Notes: generated by a model from the letters alone, not told the origin. Positions 52,406 through 61,983 are shown, counted from the stretch's first letter. The stretch: DNA of 64,000 nt from Thermovenabulum sp049723235 (GCF_049723235.1 NZ_JBNARB010000005.1:62001-126000), one strand, 5' to 3'. Translations and numbers: made by a program.

Positions 52406-52436
52406 GCTGGCTATAATTTTGGTAGCCAGCTTTTTT
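52406..52436 (+). terminator. Terminator after the FmdB-type gene
   Basis: GCTGGCTA (52406-52413) pairs with TAGCCAGC (52423-52430), then six T. Confidence 0.9.
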
Positions 52437-52449
52437 ATTTATATTTTTA

Positions 52450-52487
52450 TGTTTATTTTTTGAACATAATGCTTTAAAAAATGAACA
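52450..52487 (+). promoter_or_regulatory. Possible activator-binding repeats upstream of thl
   Basis: TGTTTA (52450-52455) and TGAACA (52461-52466) form an imperfect inverted repeat, and a further TGAACA is at 52482-52487. They lie about 130-165 bases before the sigma-54 promoter, where enhancer sites for its activators are usual. The link to the PrpR-like regulator is inference. Confidence 0.35.
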
Positions 52488-52612
52488 AGATTTTTTAATA
52501 TTAATATATTTGATATAATCAATAAGTTTAATTTTTAAACACATATCATTTATTAAAGTTAAAACCCTTAGTTTTATATTATTTTTTCATGATTTATCTG
52601 AGAATTATACAA

Positions 52613-52628
52613 TGGCATAAAATTTGCT
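52613..52628 (+). promoter_or_regulatory. Sigma-54 promoter of the thl-hbd-acd-crt-etfBA operon
   Basis: TGGCATAAAATTTGCT keeps GG and GC at exact -24/-12 spacing. It is nearly the same as the site before korD (40742). It lies 37 bases before the thl ATG. Confidence 0.85.
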
Positions 52629-52665
52629 GATATTATGAAATTAACTATTTGAAGGAGGTGTAAAA

Positions 52666-53850
52666 ATGCGTGAAGTTGTTATATTAAGTGCTGTTCGCAC
52701 CGCCTGCGGTAAATTTGGCGGAAGTTTGTCTGAAAAAACTCCTGTTGAATTGGGAAGTGAAGTAATTAAGGAAGCGGTAAAACGAGCGGGAATAGAAAAA
52801 AATATGGTGGATGAAGTTATCTGGGGAAATGCATGGCAGGCCGGTGTGGGACCAAATCTCGGAAGATTAGTTGCTGTAAAAAGCGGCCTTCCAGTAGATG
52901 TTTCTGCTTTTTCTATCAACAAAAGGTGTGCTTCCGGATTAAAGGCTATAGCCTTAGCTGCCCAGGCTATAAGAGCAGGTGACGCAGACTGTATAATTGC
53001 CGGTGGTACAGAAATGGCCAGCCGTGCCCCCTATCTTTTGCCGGGAGCAAGATGGGGGTATCGCTTGGGGGCCGGTGAAATACAAGATCATCTACATCAA
53101 GATGGCTTCATGTGTCCCTTAGCCGGGATGATGATGGGAGCAACGGCAGAAGTATTGGTTGAAAAGTACGGTATAACAAGGAGAGAGCAGGATGAATATG
53201 CTTATCTCAGCCATAAAAGGGCAATTGAAGCTATAGATAAAGGTAAATTTAAAGAAGAAATAATACCAATTAATATAGGAAATAAGAAAAATCCTAATTT
53301 ATATTTTGAAACCGAAGAGATACCAAGAAGAGATATTTCCTTGGAGGCTTTAGCCAAACTTCCACCAGTATTCAAAGAAAATGGAACAATTACGGCGGGT
53401 ACAAGTTCCGCCCTGTGTGATGGAGCGGCCGCATTAGTATTAATGGAAAAAGAAAAGGCTAAAGCGCTGGGTTTAAAGCCTTTGGCTAAAATTTTATCCC
53501 ACGGTCAAAGGGGGATAGACCCGGTGCTTATGGGACTTGGTCCCGTTAAGGCTGTACCTATTGCTGTTGAAAAAGCCGGGCTTACTTTAAAAGATATTGA
53601 TTTAATTGAATTAAATGAGGCTTTTGCTGGCCAGGTTATTGCAGTGATGAGGGAACTTGGATTTGATATAGAAAAAACCAATGTATACGGCGGAGCCATT
53701 AGCCTTGGTCATCCAATAGGTGCTACCGGAGCAAAACTTTTAACTACACTTATCCATGCTCTTAAGAATGAAGATAAGACCTTTGGAATGGTGACTTTAT
53801 GCGTAGGTGGAGGACAGGGCGAAGCGATGATAATCGAAAGATTAAGTTAA
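52666..53850 (+). CDS. thlA: Acetyl-CoA C-acetyltransferase (thiolase)
   Basis: Thiolase of 394 residues, condensing or cleaving acetoacetyl-CoA. Nucleophilic Cys88 is in NKRCASGLKA; the other active-site parts are LNEAFAGQV near 318, GHPIGATGAK near 350 and the second Cys in TLCVGGGQGEA near 380. ATG with GAAGGAGGTG upstream. It opens a six-gene acyl-CoA operon with a sigma-54 promoter. Confidence 0.96.
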   Translation: MREVVILSAVRTACGKFGGSLSEKTPVELGSEVIKEAVKRAGIEKNMVDEVIWGNAWQAGVGPNLGRLVAVKSGLPVDVSAFSINKRCASGLKAIALAAQAIRAGDADCIIAGGTEMASRAPYLLPGARWGYRLGAGEIQDHLHQDGFMCPLAGMMMGATAEVLVEKYGITRREQDEYAYLSHKRAIEAIDKGKFKEEIIPINIGNKKNPNLYFETEEIPRRDISLEALAKLPPVFKENGTITAGTSSALCDGAAALVLMEKEKAKALGLKPLAKILSHGQRGIDPVLMGLGPVKAVPIAVEKAGLTLKDIDLIELNEAFAGQVIAVMRELGFDIEKTNVYGGAISLGHPIGATGAKLLTTLIHALKNEDKTFGMVTLCVGGGQGEAMIIERLS

Positions 53851-53880
53851 AAATTAAATTTTCTGAAGGGGGTTAACAAG

Positions 53881-54738
53881 ATGGAAGTGAAAAAAATACT
53901 GGTTGTGGGAGCAGGTACCATGGGGCATGGAATTGCCCAATTAGCCGCTCAGCAGGGGTTTGAAGCTTATTTAGTAGATAGGGAAAAAGAGATAGTGGAA
54001 AAAGCTTTTTTAAAAATTAAAGAAGGTCTAATGAAGAGGGTGGAAAAAGGAAAAATTTCGAAAGATGAAGCGGAAAAAATTTTAGAAAAAATTACTGTAG
54101 GAACTGATATGGAAGCTTTTGCCGATGCGGATTTTGTTATTGAAGCAGTTTTTGAAGATGTAGAAATTAAGAAAAAGGTCTTTGAAAAATTGGATAAAAT
54201 TTTTGAATCAGGGGTAGTTTTAGCTACTAATACTACCGCATGTTCAATAAGTGAAATAGCTTCAGCTACCAAAAATAGAAAAAGGGTAATAGGAATGCAT
54301 TTCTTCAATCCACCTGTAATTATGAAACTCGTAGAAATAATTCCCGGTCTTGAAACCGACGAAACTACTGTTGAAAAAACTAAATCTATTGCATTAATGC
54401 TGGATAAAACACCGGTTGTTACAAAAATAGAAACACCTGCAGGAATAGTAAGCAGGGTATTAGCCGCTCTTTTAAACGAAGCGGTTGTGGTATATTCAGA
54501 AGGAGTTGCGGATGCGAAGGATATTGATACCGCCATGAAGCTTGGTGCAAATCTTCCGATGGGACCTCTGGAATTAATAGATATGATAGGTGTTGATATT
54601 CATCTGGCTAAAACCGAAACGCTTTACAGAGAATACGGGGATCCGCGATATCGTCCCCCTTATATCCTGAAAAAGATGGTTAAAGCAGGTCATTTAGGGA
54701 GAAAAACCGGGCGGGGATTTTACATTTACGAACAATGA
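53881..54738 (+). CDS. hbd: 3-hydroxyacyl-CoA dehydrogenase
   Basis: Single-domain enzyme of 285 residues, 3-hydroxybutyryl-CoA dehydrogenase type, NAD(P)-dependent. The dinucleotide motif VVGAGTMGHGIAQLA is at 9-23; active-site residues are in GMHFFNPPVIMKLVEII near 139-155, and NLPMGPLELIDMIG near 223. ATG with AAGGGGG upstream. Second gene of the operon. Confidence 0.95.
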   Translation: MEVKKILVVGAGTMGHGIAQLAAQQGFEAYLVDREKEIVEKAFLKIKEGLMKRVEKGKISKDEAEKILEKITVGTDMEAFADADFVIEAVFEDVEIKKKVFEKLDKIFESGVVLATNTTACSISEIASATKNRKRVIGMHFFNPPVIMKLVEIIPGLETDETTVEKTKSIALMLDKTPVVTKIETPAGIVSRVLAALLNEAVVVYSEGVADAKDIDTAMKLGANLPMGPLELIDMIGVDIHLAKTETLYREYGDPRYRPPYILKKMVKAGHLGRKTGRGFYIYEQ

Positions 54739-54769
54739 CTTTTATACAAAAAGTTAAGGAGGTATATAT

Positions 54770-55921
54770 ATGAATTTTGATCTTACTGAAGAACAGGTAA
54801 TGATAAAAAAGATGATGACTGAATTTGCAGATAAAGAAGTGGCTCCTTTTGCTTCGGAAAACGACAGGGAAGAAAAGTTCCCCTGGGATATTGTTAAAAA
54901 AATGGGTGAATTAGGAATATTCGGTACTGTTATTCCCGAAGAATATGGAGGGGGCGGGTTTGATTATATTTCCCATGCCATAGTGGCGGAAGAACTGGGC
55001 AGGGTGGACTCTTCGGTAAGAGGAATTTATTCGGTCCAAATTTCCCTTGTAGCCCTTACTATACTTAAATGGGGTACTGAAGAACAAAAGAAAAAATATC
55101 TACCTAAATTGGCAAGCGGAGAGATTCTGGGATGCTTTGGTCTTACAGAACCAAATTCCGGTAGCGATGTGGTTAGCATGCAATCCAGTGCGGTAGAAGA
55201 CGGAGATTACTATATACTAAATGGAAATAAAATGTGGATAACAAATGGAGGAGTTGCCGATATAGCAATAATCTTTGCTAAAACCGATAAATCAATGGGC
55301 CATAAGGGAATTACGGCTTTTATTGTAGAAAAAGGGACAGAGGGATTTTCATCAAAAGATATCCATAATAAACTCGGGCTCAGGGCTTCAAATACAGCAG
55401 AATTAATACTTCAGGATGTGAGGGTGCCAAAAGAAAATATTCTTGGAAACGTAGGAGATGGATTTAAGGTTGCTATGAGTGCATTAGATAATGGGAGGTA
55501 TACTGTTGCAGCTGGTTGCGTAGGACTTGCCCAGGGTTGTTATGACGTCGCTAAAAAATACGCAGTGGAGAGGATTCAATTTGGCAAACCAATTGCTGGA
55601 CATCAACTGGTTCAGGAGCTTTTTGCAGACATGATTGTTGAAATAGAAGCCGGGAGGTTATTGGTATACAGAGCCGGACATTTAAAAAATAAACATCTGC
55701 CTCATACAAGAGAAGTATCAATGGCGAAACTTTTCTGCAGTGAGATGGTAAACCGAGTAGCGTATAAAGCTCTTCAGGTGTTTGGTGGTTATGGTTTTTC
55801 ATCGGAGTTTCCAATTGAGAGGTATTATAGGGATGCAAGAATTAATACTTTATATGAAGGTACAAGTCAGATACAAAAATTAATTATAGCAAATAGAGAA
55901 TTGGGCATATCTGCATTTTAG
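54770..55921 (+). CDS. Acyl-CoA dehydrogenase, butyryl-CoA type
   Basis: FAD enzyme of 383 residues. FAD/substrate segments are LTEPNSGSDVVSMQSSAVED near 124-143 and KMWITNGGVADIAI near 153, and the catalytic Glu is in INTLYEGTSQIQKL near 366. In Clostridia these enzymes take electrons to or from an EtfAB pair, which is encoded in the same operon. Chain length preference cannot be read from sequence. ATG with AAGGAGG upstream. Confidence 0.93.
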   Translation: MNFDLTEEQVMIKKMMTEFADKEVAPFASENDREEKFPWDIVKKMGELGIFGTVIPEEYGGGGFDYISHAIVAEELGRVDSSVRGIYSVQISLVALTILKWGTEEQKKKYLPKLASGEILGCFGLTEPNSGSDVVSMQSSAVEDGDYYILNGNKMWITNGGVADIAIIFAKTDKSMGHKGITAFIVEKGTEGFSSKDIHNKLGLRASNTAELILQDVRVPKENILGNVGDGFKVAMSALDNGRYTVAAGCVGLAQGCYDVAKKYAVERIQFGKPIAGHQLVQELFADMIVEIEAGRLLVYRAGHLKNKHLPHTREVSMAKLFCSEMVNRVAYKALQVFGGYGFSSEFPIERYYRDARINTLYEGTSQIQKLIIANRELGISAF

Positions 55922-55946
55922 AATTTAGTACAGGGGAGGTACCTGA

Positions 55947-56732
55947 ATGGGTGAAGAGCTATTATATTTATACAATATTCAAGAAGATATCGCCTACATA
56001 ACGATAAACAGGCCGGAAGTTAGAAATGCCCTCAATAATAAATTGGTTGAGCAATTGCATGAAGTTTTTGATCGCATTGAAGAAGATAGTAATTTAAGGG
56101 CTGTAGTTATAACAGGAGCCGGTGATAAAGCTTTCATGGCGGGTGCAGACATAAATGAATTGGTAGAAAGAGATGCAATTTTAGGAAGAAAGCAGACCAA
56201 AAGGCGACAAGAACTTTTTAATAGAATAGAAAATTTAGATATTCCTGTGATAGCGGCAATAAATGGTGTAGCGGTAGGAGCGGGATTGGAACTTGCTCTA
56301 TCTTGTACTTTTAGAATTGCTTCTGAAAATGCAAAATTTGCTGCATCGGAAGTAAAACTGGGTATTATACCCGGGGCAGGCGGTACTCAAAGATTAACGA
56401 GCACAATTGGAAGAACAAAAGCTTTAGAAATGATTTTACTGGGCGAAATGATAGATGCTCAAGAGGCTTTAAAGTTAGGTCTTTTGAATAAAGTTGTTCC
56501 CCTTGAAAGTTTAATGATAGAAGTAAAGGAATGGACCGAGAAAATTAAGGCACTTCCGAAACTTGCTATTCAATATGCAAAAGAAGCGGTTATCAGGGGG
56601 AATAGTTTAGGAAGAGAGATGGGTTTTGCTCATGAATCTTATCTGCATGCCCTATCCTGTACTACTGAAGATAAAAAAGAAGGAGTGACGGCTTTTTTAG
56701 AAAAAAGAAAACCTCAATTTAAGGGCAAATAG
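55947..56732 (+). CDS. Enoyl-CoA hydratase/crotonase
   Basis: Crotonase-fold protein of 261 residues. The oxyanion-hole segments are KAFMAGADINEL near 60 and INGVAVGAGLELALSC near 100, with catalytic Glu region KLGIIPGAGGTQRL near 132. It hydrates crotonyl-CoA or a similar enoyl-CoA. ATG with GGGGAGG upstream. Fourth gene of the operon. Confidence 0.93.
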   Translation: MGEELLYLYNIQEDIAYITINRPEVRNALNNKLVEQLHEVFDRIEEDSNLRAVVITGAGDKAFMAGADINELVERDAILGRKQTKRRQELFNRIENLDIPVIAAINGVAVGAGLELALSCTFRIASENAKFAASEVKLGIIPGAGGTQRLTSTIGRTKALEMILLGEMIDAQEALKLGLLNKVVPLESLMIEVKEWTEKIKALPKLAIQYAKEAVIRGNSLGREMGFAHESYLHALSCTTEDKKEGVTAFLEKRKPQFKGK

Positions 56733-56743
56733 GGGGTGTAACT

Positions 56744-57544
56744 TTGAGAGTCGTAGTATGTATAAAGCAGGTTCCCAGCACGGATGCAAAAGTAAAAATG
56801 GATCCGGTAAAAGGAACGTTAATCAGAGAAGGAGTGGAATCAATAATAAATCCTTTTGATGAGTATGCTATTGAGGAAGGCATCAGAATAAAAGAAAAAT
56901 TTGGTGCAGAAGTCATCGTGATATCTATGGGGCCACCACAAGCTAAGGAAGCATTAAAAACAGCTCTTGCGATGGGAGCAGATAAAGCAATTCTTTTAAG
57001 TGATAAAGCTTTTGCTGGTTCGGATACCCTCGCTACCAGTTATACTTTATCCTTGGCAATTAAAAAAATAAAAGATGTAGATATTGTAATTTGCGGAAAA
57101 CAGGCCACGGATGGTGATACTGCTCAGGTCGGGCCGGGACTGGCCCAGCGGCTTAATTTTTCTCAAATTACTTATGTTTCAAAGATAAGGTCTATAAATA
57201 TAGAAAATAAAGAATTAGTTGTAGAGCGGTTGTTGGACAACGGGACACAAGTTGTGAGAACAAAAATGCCCGCTCTGTTAACGGTAGTAAAGGATATAAA
57301 TCAACCCCGCATCCCAAACATATTTTCAATTAAAAAAGCTGCTAAAGCGGAAATACCTGTATGGGGACCTCAGGACCTGGATGGAGAAAAAAATAAATTT
57401 GGTTTTGATGGATCGCCTACTCAGGTAATAAAAATATTCACACCTCCTCCCAGAGAAGGCGGAAAGATATTTGATAAAGATGTAAAAGAATCAGTAAAAG
57501 AACTAATAGAAATCCTCTCAACTAATGGAATAATTAAAATATGA
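56744..57544 (+). CDS. etfB: Electron transfer flavoprotein beta subunit
   Basis: EtfB of 266 residues, with the usual start VVCIKQVPSTDAKVKMD, the nucleotide-binding segment VICGKQATDGDTAQVGPGLA near 108-127 and the recognition-loop segment QVVRTKMPALLTVVKD near 165. TTG start with GGGGGTG upstream. Partner of the next gene. Whether it is a bifurcating type needs the cofactor residues to be compared. Confidence 0.93.
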   Translation: MRVVVCIKQVPSTDAKVKMDPVKGTLIREGVESIINPFDEYAIEEGIRIKEKFGAEVIVISMGPPQAKEALKTALAMGADKAILLSDKAFAGSDTLATSYTLSLAIKKIKDVDIVICGKQATDGDTAQVGPGLAQRLNFSQITYVSKIRSINIENKELVVERLLDNGTQVVRTKMPALLTVVKDINQPRIPNIFSIKKAAKAEIPVWGPQDLDGEKNKFGFDGSPTQVIKIFTPPPREGGKIFDKDVKESVKELIEILSTNGIIKI

Positions 57545-57557
57545 AGGAGGATAATAA

Positions 57558-58751
57558 ATGGCTCTAATTGTAAAAAAAGAAAATTGCACAGGATGCGGGA
57601 TTTGTATAGAAACATGCGCTTATAAAGGAATAAGATTAGATTCAAAAGGAATTGCTGAAATTACCGAAAATTGTATTTTATGTGGTCAATGCGTAGACTC
57701 CTGTCCTGCAGAGGCACTTTATATGGAAGAAAAAATACAGGAAACTGAAAAACAAAACTACAGAGGAATAATGGTATTTATAGAACACGAGTTAGAGAAA
57801 ATACATTCTGTTTCTTTTGAGCTATTGGGAAAGGCTAAAAAGATTGCCGATGAATTAAAAGTGCCCGTCTATGCTATGATAATAGGTGACAGCATTAACG
57901 AAATAATAAAAGAGGTAAAAAATTACGAAGTAGATGTAATATATGCGGTAAGTGCACCATGGTTGTCCGATTATCAGACAAAACCTTTTATTTTAGAAGC
58001 TGAGAATATTATAAAACATTCAAAACCCGAAATAGTATTGATAGGGGCAACGACCCTTGGCAGAGATTTTGCCGGTGCGCTGGCAACAAGGCTGGAAACA
58101 GGACTAACTGCCGATTGTACGGAACTCTCTATTGATAAAGAAAAAGGGCTGTTACTCCAAACCCGTCCCGCCTTTGGTGGAAATATTATGGCCACTATTA
58201 TTTGTCCTTATAAGAGACCTCAAATGGCTACAGTAAGACCCAAGGTCATGCCAATGCCTCCCAAAGTGTTCAGAAACGATTGTAGAGTTATACAATTGCA
58301 ACCCGTATCCGGTGTTAAAGATTTGGATTTAGAAATAGTAGATTTTTTGCCGGATACGGTTGGAAAAGTAAATATCGCAGAAGCAGATATAATTGTTTCG
58401 GGTGGTAGAGGTATGAAAGGGCCGGAGAACTTTTCCATGCTTTTTGAGCTTGCAGAGCTTCTTGGAGGAGCTGTAGGAGCTTCCCGTGCTGCGGTGGACA
58501 GCGGATGGATTCCATATGCTCACCAGGTAGGCCAAACGGGAAGGACTGTTAGGCCAAAGCTCTATATTGCGTGTGGAATTTCCGGTGCTATTCAGCACCT
58601 GGCAGGGATGCAGACTTCAGAAGTAATAGTAGCTATAAATAAGGATCCTGAAGCCCCGATATTTAAGGTTGCCAATTATGGAATTGTAGGAGATCTTTTC
58701 AAGGTTGTTCCGGAAATTATTAGACAAATTAAAGAAAGGAAAGGAAAATAA
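57558..58751 (+). CDS. etfA: Electron transfer flavoprotein alpha subunit with N-terminal 2[4Fe-4S] domain
   Basis: Fusion of 397 residues. Residues 1-60 are a ferredoxin domain with two ligand sets, CTGCGICIETCAYKGI near 11 and CILCGQCVDSCPAEA near 38. Residues about 65-397 are EtfA, with the FAD domain signature GGRGMKGPENFSM near 281 and the QVGQTGRTVRPKLYIACG region near 325. The Fe-S extension is known from CarE of caffeyl-CoA reductase, a bifurcating system. ATG with AAGGAGG upstream; a terminator closes the operon. Confidence 0.93.
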   Translation: MALIVKKENCTGCGICIETCAYKGIRLDSKGIAEITENCILCGQCVDSCPAEALYMEEKIQETEKQNYRGIMVFIEHELEKIHSVSFELLGKAKKIADELKVPVYAMIIGDSINEIIKEVKNYEVDVIYAVSAPWLSDYQTKPFILEAENIIKHSKPEIVLIGATTLGRDFAGALATRLETGLTADCTELSIDKEKGLLLQTRPAFGGNIMATIICPYKRPQMATVRPKVMPMPPKVFRNDCRVIQLQPVSGVKDLDLEIVDFLPDTVGKVNIAEADIIVSGGRGMKGPENFSMLFELAELLGGAVGASRAAVDSGWIPYAHQVGQTGRTVRPKLYIACGISGAIQHLAGMQTSEVIVAINKDPEAPIFKVANYGIVGDLFKVVPEIIRQIKERKGK

Positions 58752-58766
58752 TTTCTTAATATATTT

Positions 58767-58794
58767 AGGCCGCAAATTATGCGGTCTTTTTTTA
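58767..58794 (+). terminator. Terminator after etfA
   Basis: AGGCCGC (58767-58773) pairs with GCGGTCT (58781-58787), one G-U pair, then a T-run. Confidence 0.85.
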
Positions 58795-58901
58795 TGTTTT
58801 ACGAATTTATAAAATAAATTTTTAGCAAAACAGGTTATTTAATAATAAAATCGAATAATTATTAAGTGAAGGTAAAAGTGTGTATTTGAGAGGTGAAGAT
58901 T

Positions 58902-60806
58902 TTGAAGAGCAAAATTGCGCTTATTTCACCTTATCCAGAACTGACAAATATCGCTAAAAGGATTTCGGTGGAACAAGGAGAGGATATAGATATTTATGAA
59001 GGAGTTTTAGAGGAAGGCGTAGAGATTGCCAAAAAGCTTTCAAATCAAAAGGAAGCCGATGTAATAATAAGCCGTGGAGCAACAGGTGCATTAATAAGAA
59101 AAAATATTGACATTCCTTTCGTTAGTATCGAAATAACAGATTTTGATGTCTTTTTAGCATTATATGAAGCGGCTCCTTTTTCTAATCACATTGGTTTTTT
59201 TGGATATGATTATAAAAAAGGACATTTTGATTTTGAATTATTTTCAAAAATATTAAATAAAAAAATAAGTTGTTTTTATTATAAATCAGAAAAAGAATTA
59301 AGGGAAAAACTTTATGAATCAAAAGAATCAGGAATAGACATGGCAGTCGGCACGGGTGCCTGTATAATTGAAGAAGCTCAAAAATTGGGATTAAAGGGTA
59401 AGCTGGTCTTTTCCAGTGCTTCATCGGTATTACAGGCAATAATTACCGCTAAAAACATTAAGGCAGTTATAGAAAAAGACAGAGGACAAAAGGAATTAAT
59501 TAATACTCTCTTAGAACATATTACGGAAGGTATAATCGCTTTAGATGAAGAAAGAAAAGTCATTATGTATAATTCTGTTTCGGAAAAATTACTTAAAGCA
59601 CCGAAAAAAGATGTTTTAAATAAAAAAATTTTTGATATCAATTTTAATACCCTTCAAAAAATTTATAAAGACAGTCAGTTAGCAAAAGAAGAAATCATAG
59701 AAATAGAAAACAAAAAATTACTGGTAAAAAGATCAAATATTAATATAGATAGCAAGAATATAGGTACGGTAATTACCGTGCAGGATATCAGTAAAATTCA
59801 GGAAGTGGAACAATCTATCAGGACAAAACTTGTTAAAAAAGGATTAATTGCCACATACAGATTTGAAGATATTTACGGAAATAGTAAAATATTATTGGAA
59901 ACTATTAACAAGGCAAAAAAATACAGCTGTACCGATTCAACAGTATTAATTTTGGGTGAAAGTGGTACGGGTAAGGAACTTTTTGCTCAGAGTATTCACA
60001 ACGAAAGTAAAAGAGCCGATGGCCCTTTTGTAGCAATAAATTGTGCCGCTTTACCTGAAAATCTTTTGGAAAGTGAACTTTTTGGTTATGAAGAAGGCGC
60101 ATTTACTGGAGCCAAGAAAGGAGGAAAAGCCGGACTTTTTGAATTGGCTCATGGAGGTACTCTATTTTTGGATGAAATAGGTGACCTTTCTTTAAATCTG
60201 CAGGCTCAACTTTTAAGGGTATTACAGGAGAAAAAAGTTATGCGCTTGGGGGGACATCAATTAATTCCTGTTGATGTAAGGATAATTGCTGCCACGAATA
60301 TCGATTTAAAAAATAAGATCGAAGAAGGTAAATTTAGAAGGGATTTATACTATAGATTAAATATTTTGACATTGACTATTCCGCCTCTAAGAGAAAGAAA
60401 GGAAGATATTGAAGTATTATGTATAAATTTTATTAAAGAATTTAATGAACTATACGGTAAAAAAATTTCTCCGCAGCTGGAAGATAAGATTTATAAATTA
60501 CTATTAGATTACCATTGGCCCGGGAACGTGAGAGAATTAAAAAATTTAATTGAGAAATGTGTAATATTATGTGAAGACCAAAAAATTTCTTTTAGTTTAA
60601 TTTCGTCACTGCTTAATGAAACCGGTTTAAATCAAAAAAATGATTCAAATGACGGGCAAAAAATTATTGTAAATATTGGAACGCTGGAAGAAATGGAAAA
60701 ACAAATATTTAAAGAAATATTTTTAAAATATAATAATAAAAAAGAAGTAGCCAGGGTTTTAGGAGTAAGTAGAACCACTTTATGGAAAAAATTGAAGGGT
60801 ATCTGA
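58902..60806 (+). CDS. Sigma-54-dependent activator with PrpR-type sensor domain
   Basis: Protein of 634 residues. The N-terminal PrpR_N-like sensor (about 1-175, with SRGATGALIRKNIDIPFVSI) is followed by a PAS domain (about 205-290) and an AAA+ domain with Walker A GESGTGKELFAQSIH near 352, GAFTGA near 401 and LDEIGDLSLNL near 424. The Fis-type HTH is in KKEVARVLGVSRTTLWKKL at the end. PrpR domains sense propionyl- or acyl-related metabolites. TTG at 58902 after GAGAGGTG; the GTG at 58893 is in frame. It stands right after the acyl-CoA operon whose sigma-54 promoter it probably controls. Confidence 0.92.
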   Translation: MKSKIALISPYPELTNIAKRISVEQGEDIDIYEGVLEEGVEIAKKLSNQKEADVIISRGATGALIRKNIDIPFVSIEITDFDVFLALYEAAPFSNHIGFFGYDYKKGHFDFELFSKILNKKISCFYYKSEKELREKLYESKESGIDMAVGTGACIIEEAQKLGLKGKLVFSSASSVLQAIITAKNIKAVIEKDRGQKELINTLLEHITEGIIALDEERKVIMYNSVSEKLLKAPKKDVLNKKIFDINFNTLQKIYKDSQLAKEEIIEIENKKLLVKRSNINIDSKNIGTVITVQDISKIQEVEQSIRTKLVKKGLIATYRFEDIYGNSKILLETINKAKKYSCTDSTVLILGESGTGKELFAQSIHNESKRADGPFVAINCAALPENLLESELFGYEEGAFTGAKKGGKAGLFELAHGGTLFLDEIGDLSLNLQAQLLRVLQEKKVMRLGGHQLIPVDVRIIAATNIDLKNKIEEGKFRRDLYYRLNILTLTIPPLRERKEDIEVLCINFIKEFNELYGKKISPQLEDKIYKLLLDYHWPGNVRELKNLIEKCVILCEDQKISFSLISSLLNETGLNQKNDSNDGQKIIVNIGTLEEMEKQIFKEIFLKYNNKKEVARVLGVSRTTLWKKLKGI

Positions 60807-60852
60807 AAACGGAAGAAATGTAACAATATCATAGAAAAAGGAAGTGATTTTT

Positions 60853-61983
60853 TTGTCCACAGTAGTAATTCTAAAATGTGAAGATTATAATCCTGAATTA
60901 ATCTGTGAAAAATTGCAATATGCCTTAAAATTGATAGGTTTTAGGCCTGAAAATTATAAAAAACTCTTATTAAAACCAAATCTTTTAATGAGTAAAAAAC
61001 CTGAAGAAGCTACAACTACACATCCAGCAGTAGTTGAAGGTCTTATAAATATTTTAAAAAAAGAAAATGTTGATTTGATAGTAGCTGACAGTCCGGGTGG
61101 ACCTTATAATGTAAAAAGGCTTAATGCTGTATATGAAAAGACCGGGATAAAAGACGTATGTGAAAAAACCGGAACAAAGTTAAACTATAATACAAGTTCA
61201 ATAGAAATTGAACTTAAAGGGGAAAGTAAGATAAAAGCCTTACCAGTTATTTATCCTTATAAAGAGTGCGACGGTGTGGTATCTCTTGCAAAACTAAAAA
61301 CTCATGGTATGGCCGTGTATACAGGAGCTGTTAAAAATTTGTACGGAATGATTCCCGGAGGCTATAAGGTAGAATTACATTTCAGGATTAGAGAAATAGA
61401 AAGGTTTATGGATCTTCTTTTAGATATGTACGAAACAATAAATCCTGTATTATCTATAATTGATGGGGTTGTTGCAATGGAGGGAGATGGTCCTTCACAG
61501 GGGACTGGTAGAAAATTAGGTATTCTTATTGTTTCCGATGATGCTTTAGCTGCCGATTATGCTGCATCCAGGATAATCAATTTGAGTAAAAACGATTTTC
61601 CGCTTATTAAAAGAGCTATGGAAAGGGGATTGTTTAAAGAAGAAAATATTATATTTGTTGGAGATAGTATAGATTCGGTTGAAGTTGATGATTTTAAGAT
61701 TCCAATAAAAAAAGACGTAGTCTTTATTAGAGGAATTCTTCCGAGATTTTTGGAAAATTATTTGAAAGAAATGATGACGCCAAAACCCTATGTCGTTTTA
61801 AATCAATGCAAGGGGTGCTCTGAGTGCTTTTTAACATGTCCTCCCAAAGCTATTAGTATAGAATATAAAAAGGCTAAAATCGATTATAAAAAATGTATTA
61901 AATGTTTCTGCTGTCATGAACTTTGTCCTTATAAAGCCATCAAAATAAGGAGAAATTTCATATATGAAAAATTGCTTAAATGA
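60853..61983 (+). CDS. DUF362 protein with C-terminal 2[4Fe-4S] domain
   Basis: Protein of 376 residues. The DUF362 domain covers about 1-300 (LLKPNLLMSKKPEEATTTHP near 40, SLAKLKTHGMAVYTGAVKNL near 144). The last 65 residues are a ferredoxin domain with CKGCSECFLTCPPKA and CIKCFCCHELCPYKA. TTG at 60853 is eight bases from AAAAAGGAAG; GTG at 60844 is in frame. It stands behind the PrpR-like regulator. The reaction of DUF362 ferredoxin proteins is unknown. Confidence 0.87.
   Translation: MSTVVILKCEDYNPELICEKLQYALKLIGFRPENYKKLLLKPNLLMSKKPEEATTTHPAVVEGLINILKKENVDLIVADSPGGPYNVKRLNAVYEKTGIKDVCEKTGTKLNYNTSSIEIELKGESKIKALPVIYPYKECDGVVSLAKLKTHGMAVYTGAVKNLYGMIPGGYKVELHFRIREIERFMDLLLDMYETINPVLSIIDGVVAMEGDGPSQGTGRKLGILIVSDDALAADYAASRIINLSKNDFPLIKRAMERGLFKEENIIFVGDSIDSVEVDDFKIPIKKDVVFIRGILPRFLENYLKEMMTPKPYVVLNQCKGCSECFLTCPPKAISIEYKKAKIDYKKCIKCFCCHELCPYKAIKIRRNFIYEKLLK

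Noticed and set aside
53967..54536. Long minus-strand frame (189 codons) opposite hbd
   Set aside because: Ser- and Thr-rich product typical of the complement of an A-rich gene; no start signal; hbd is intact.
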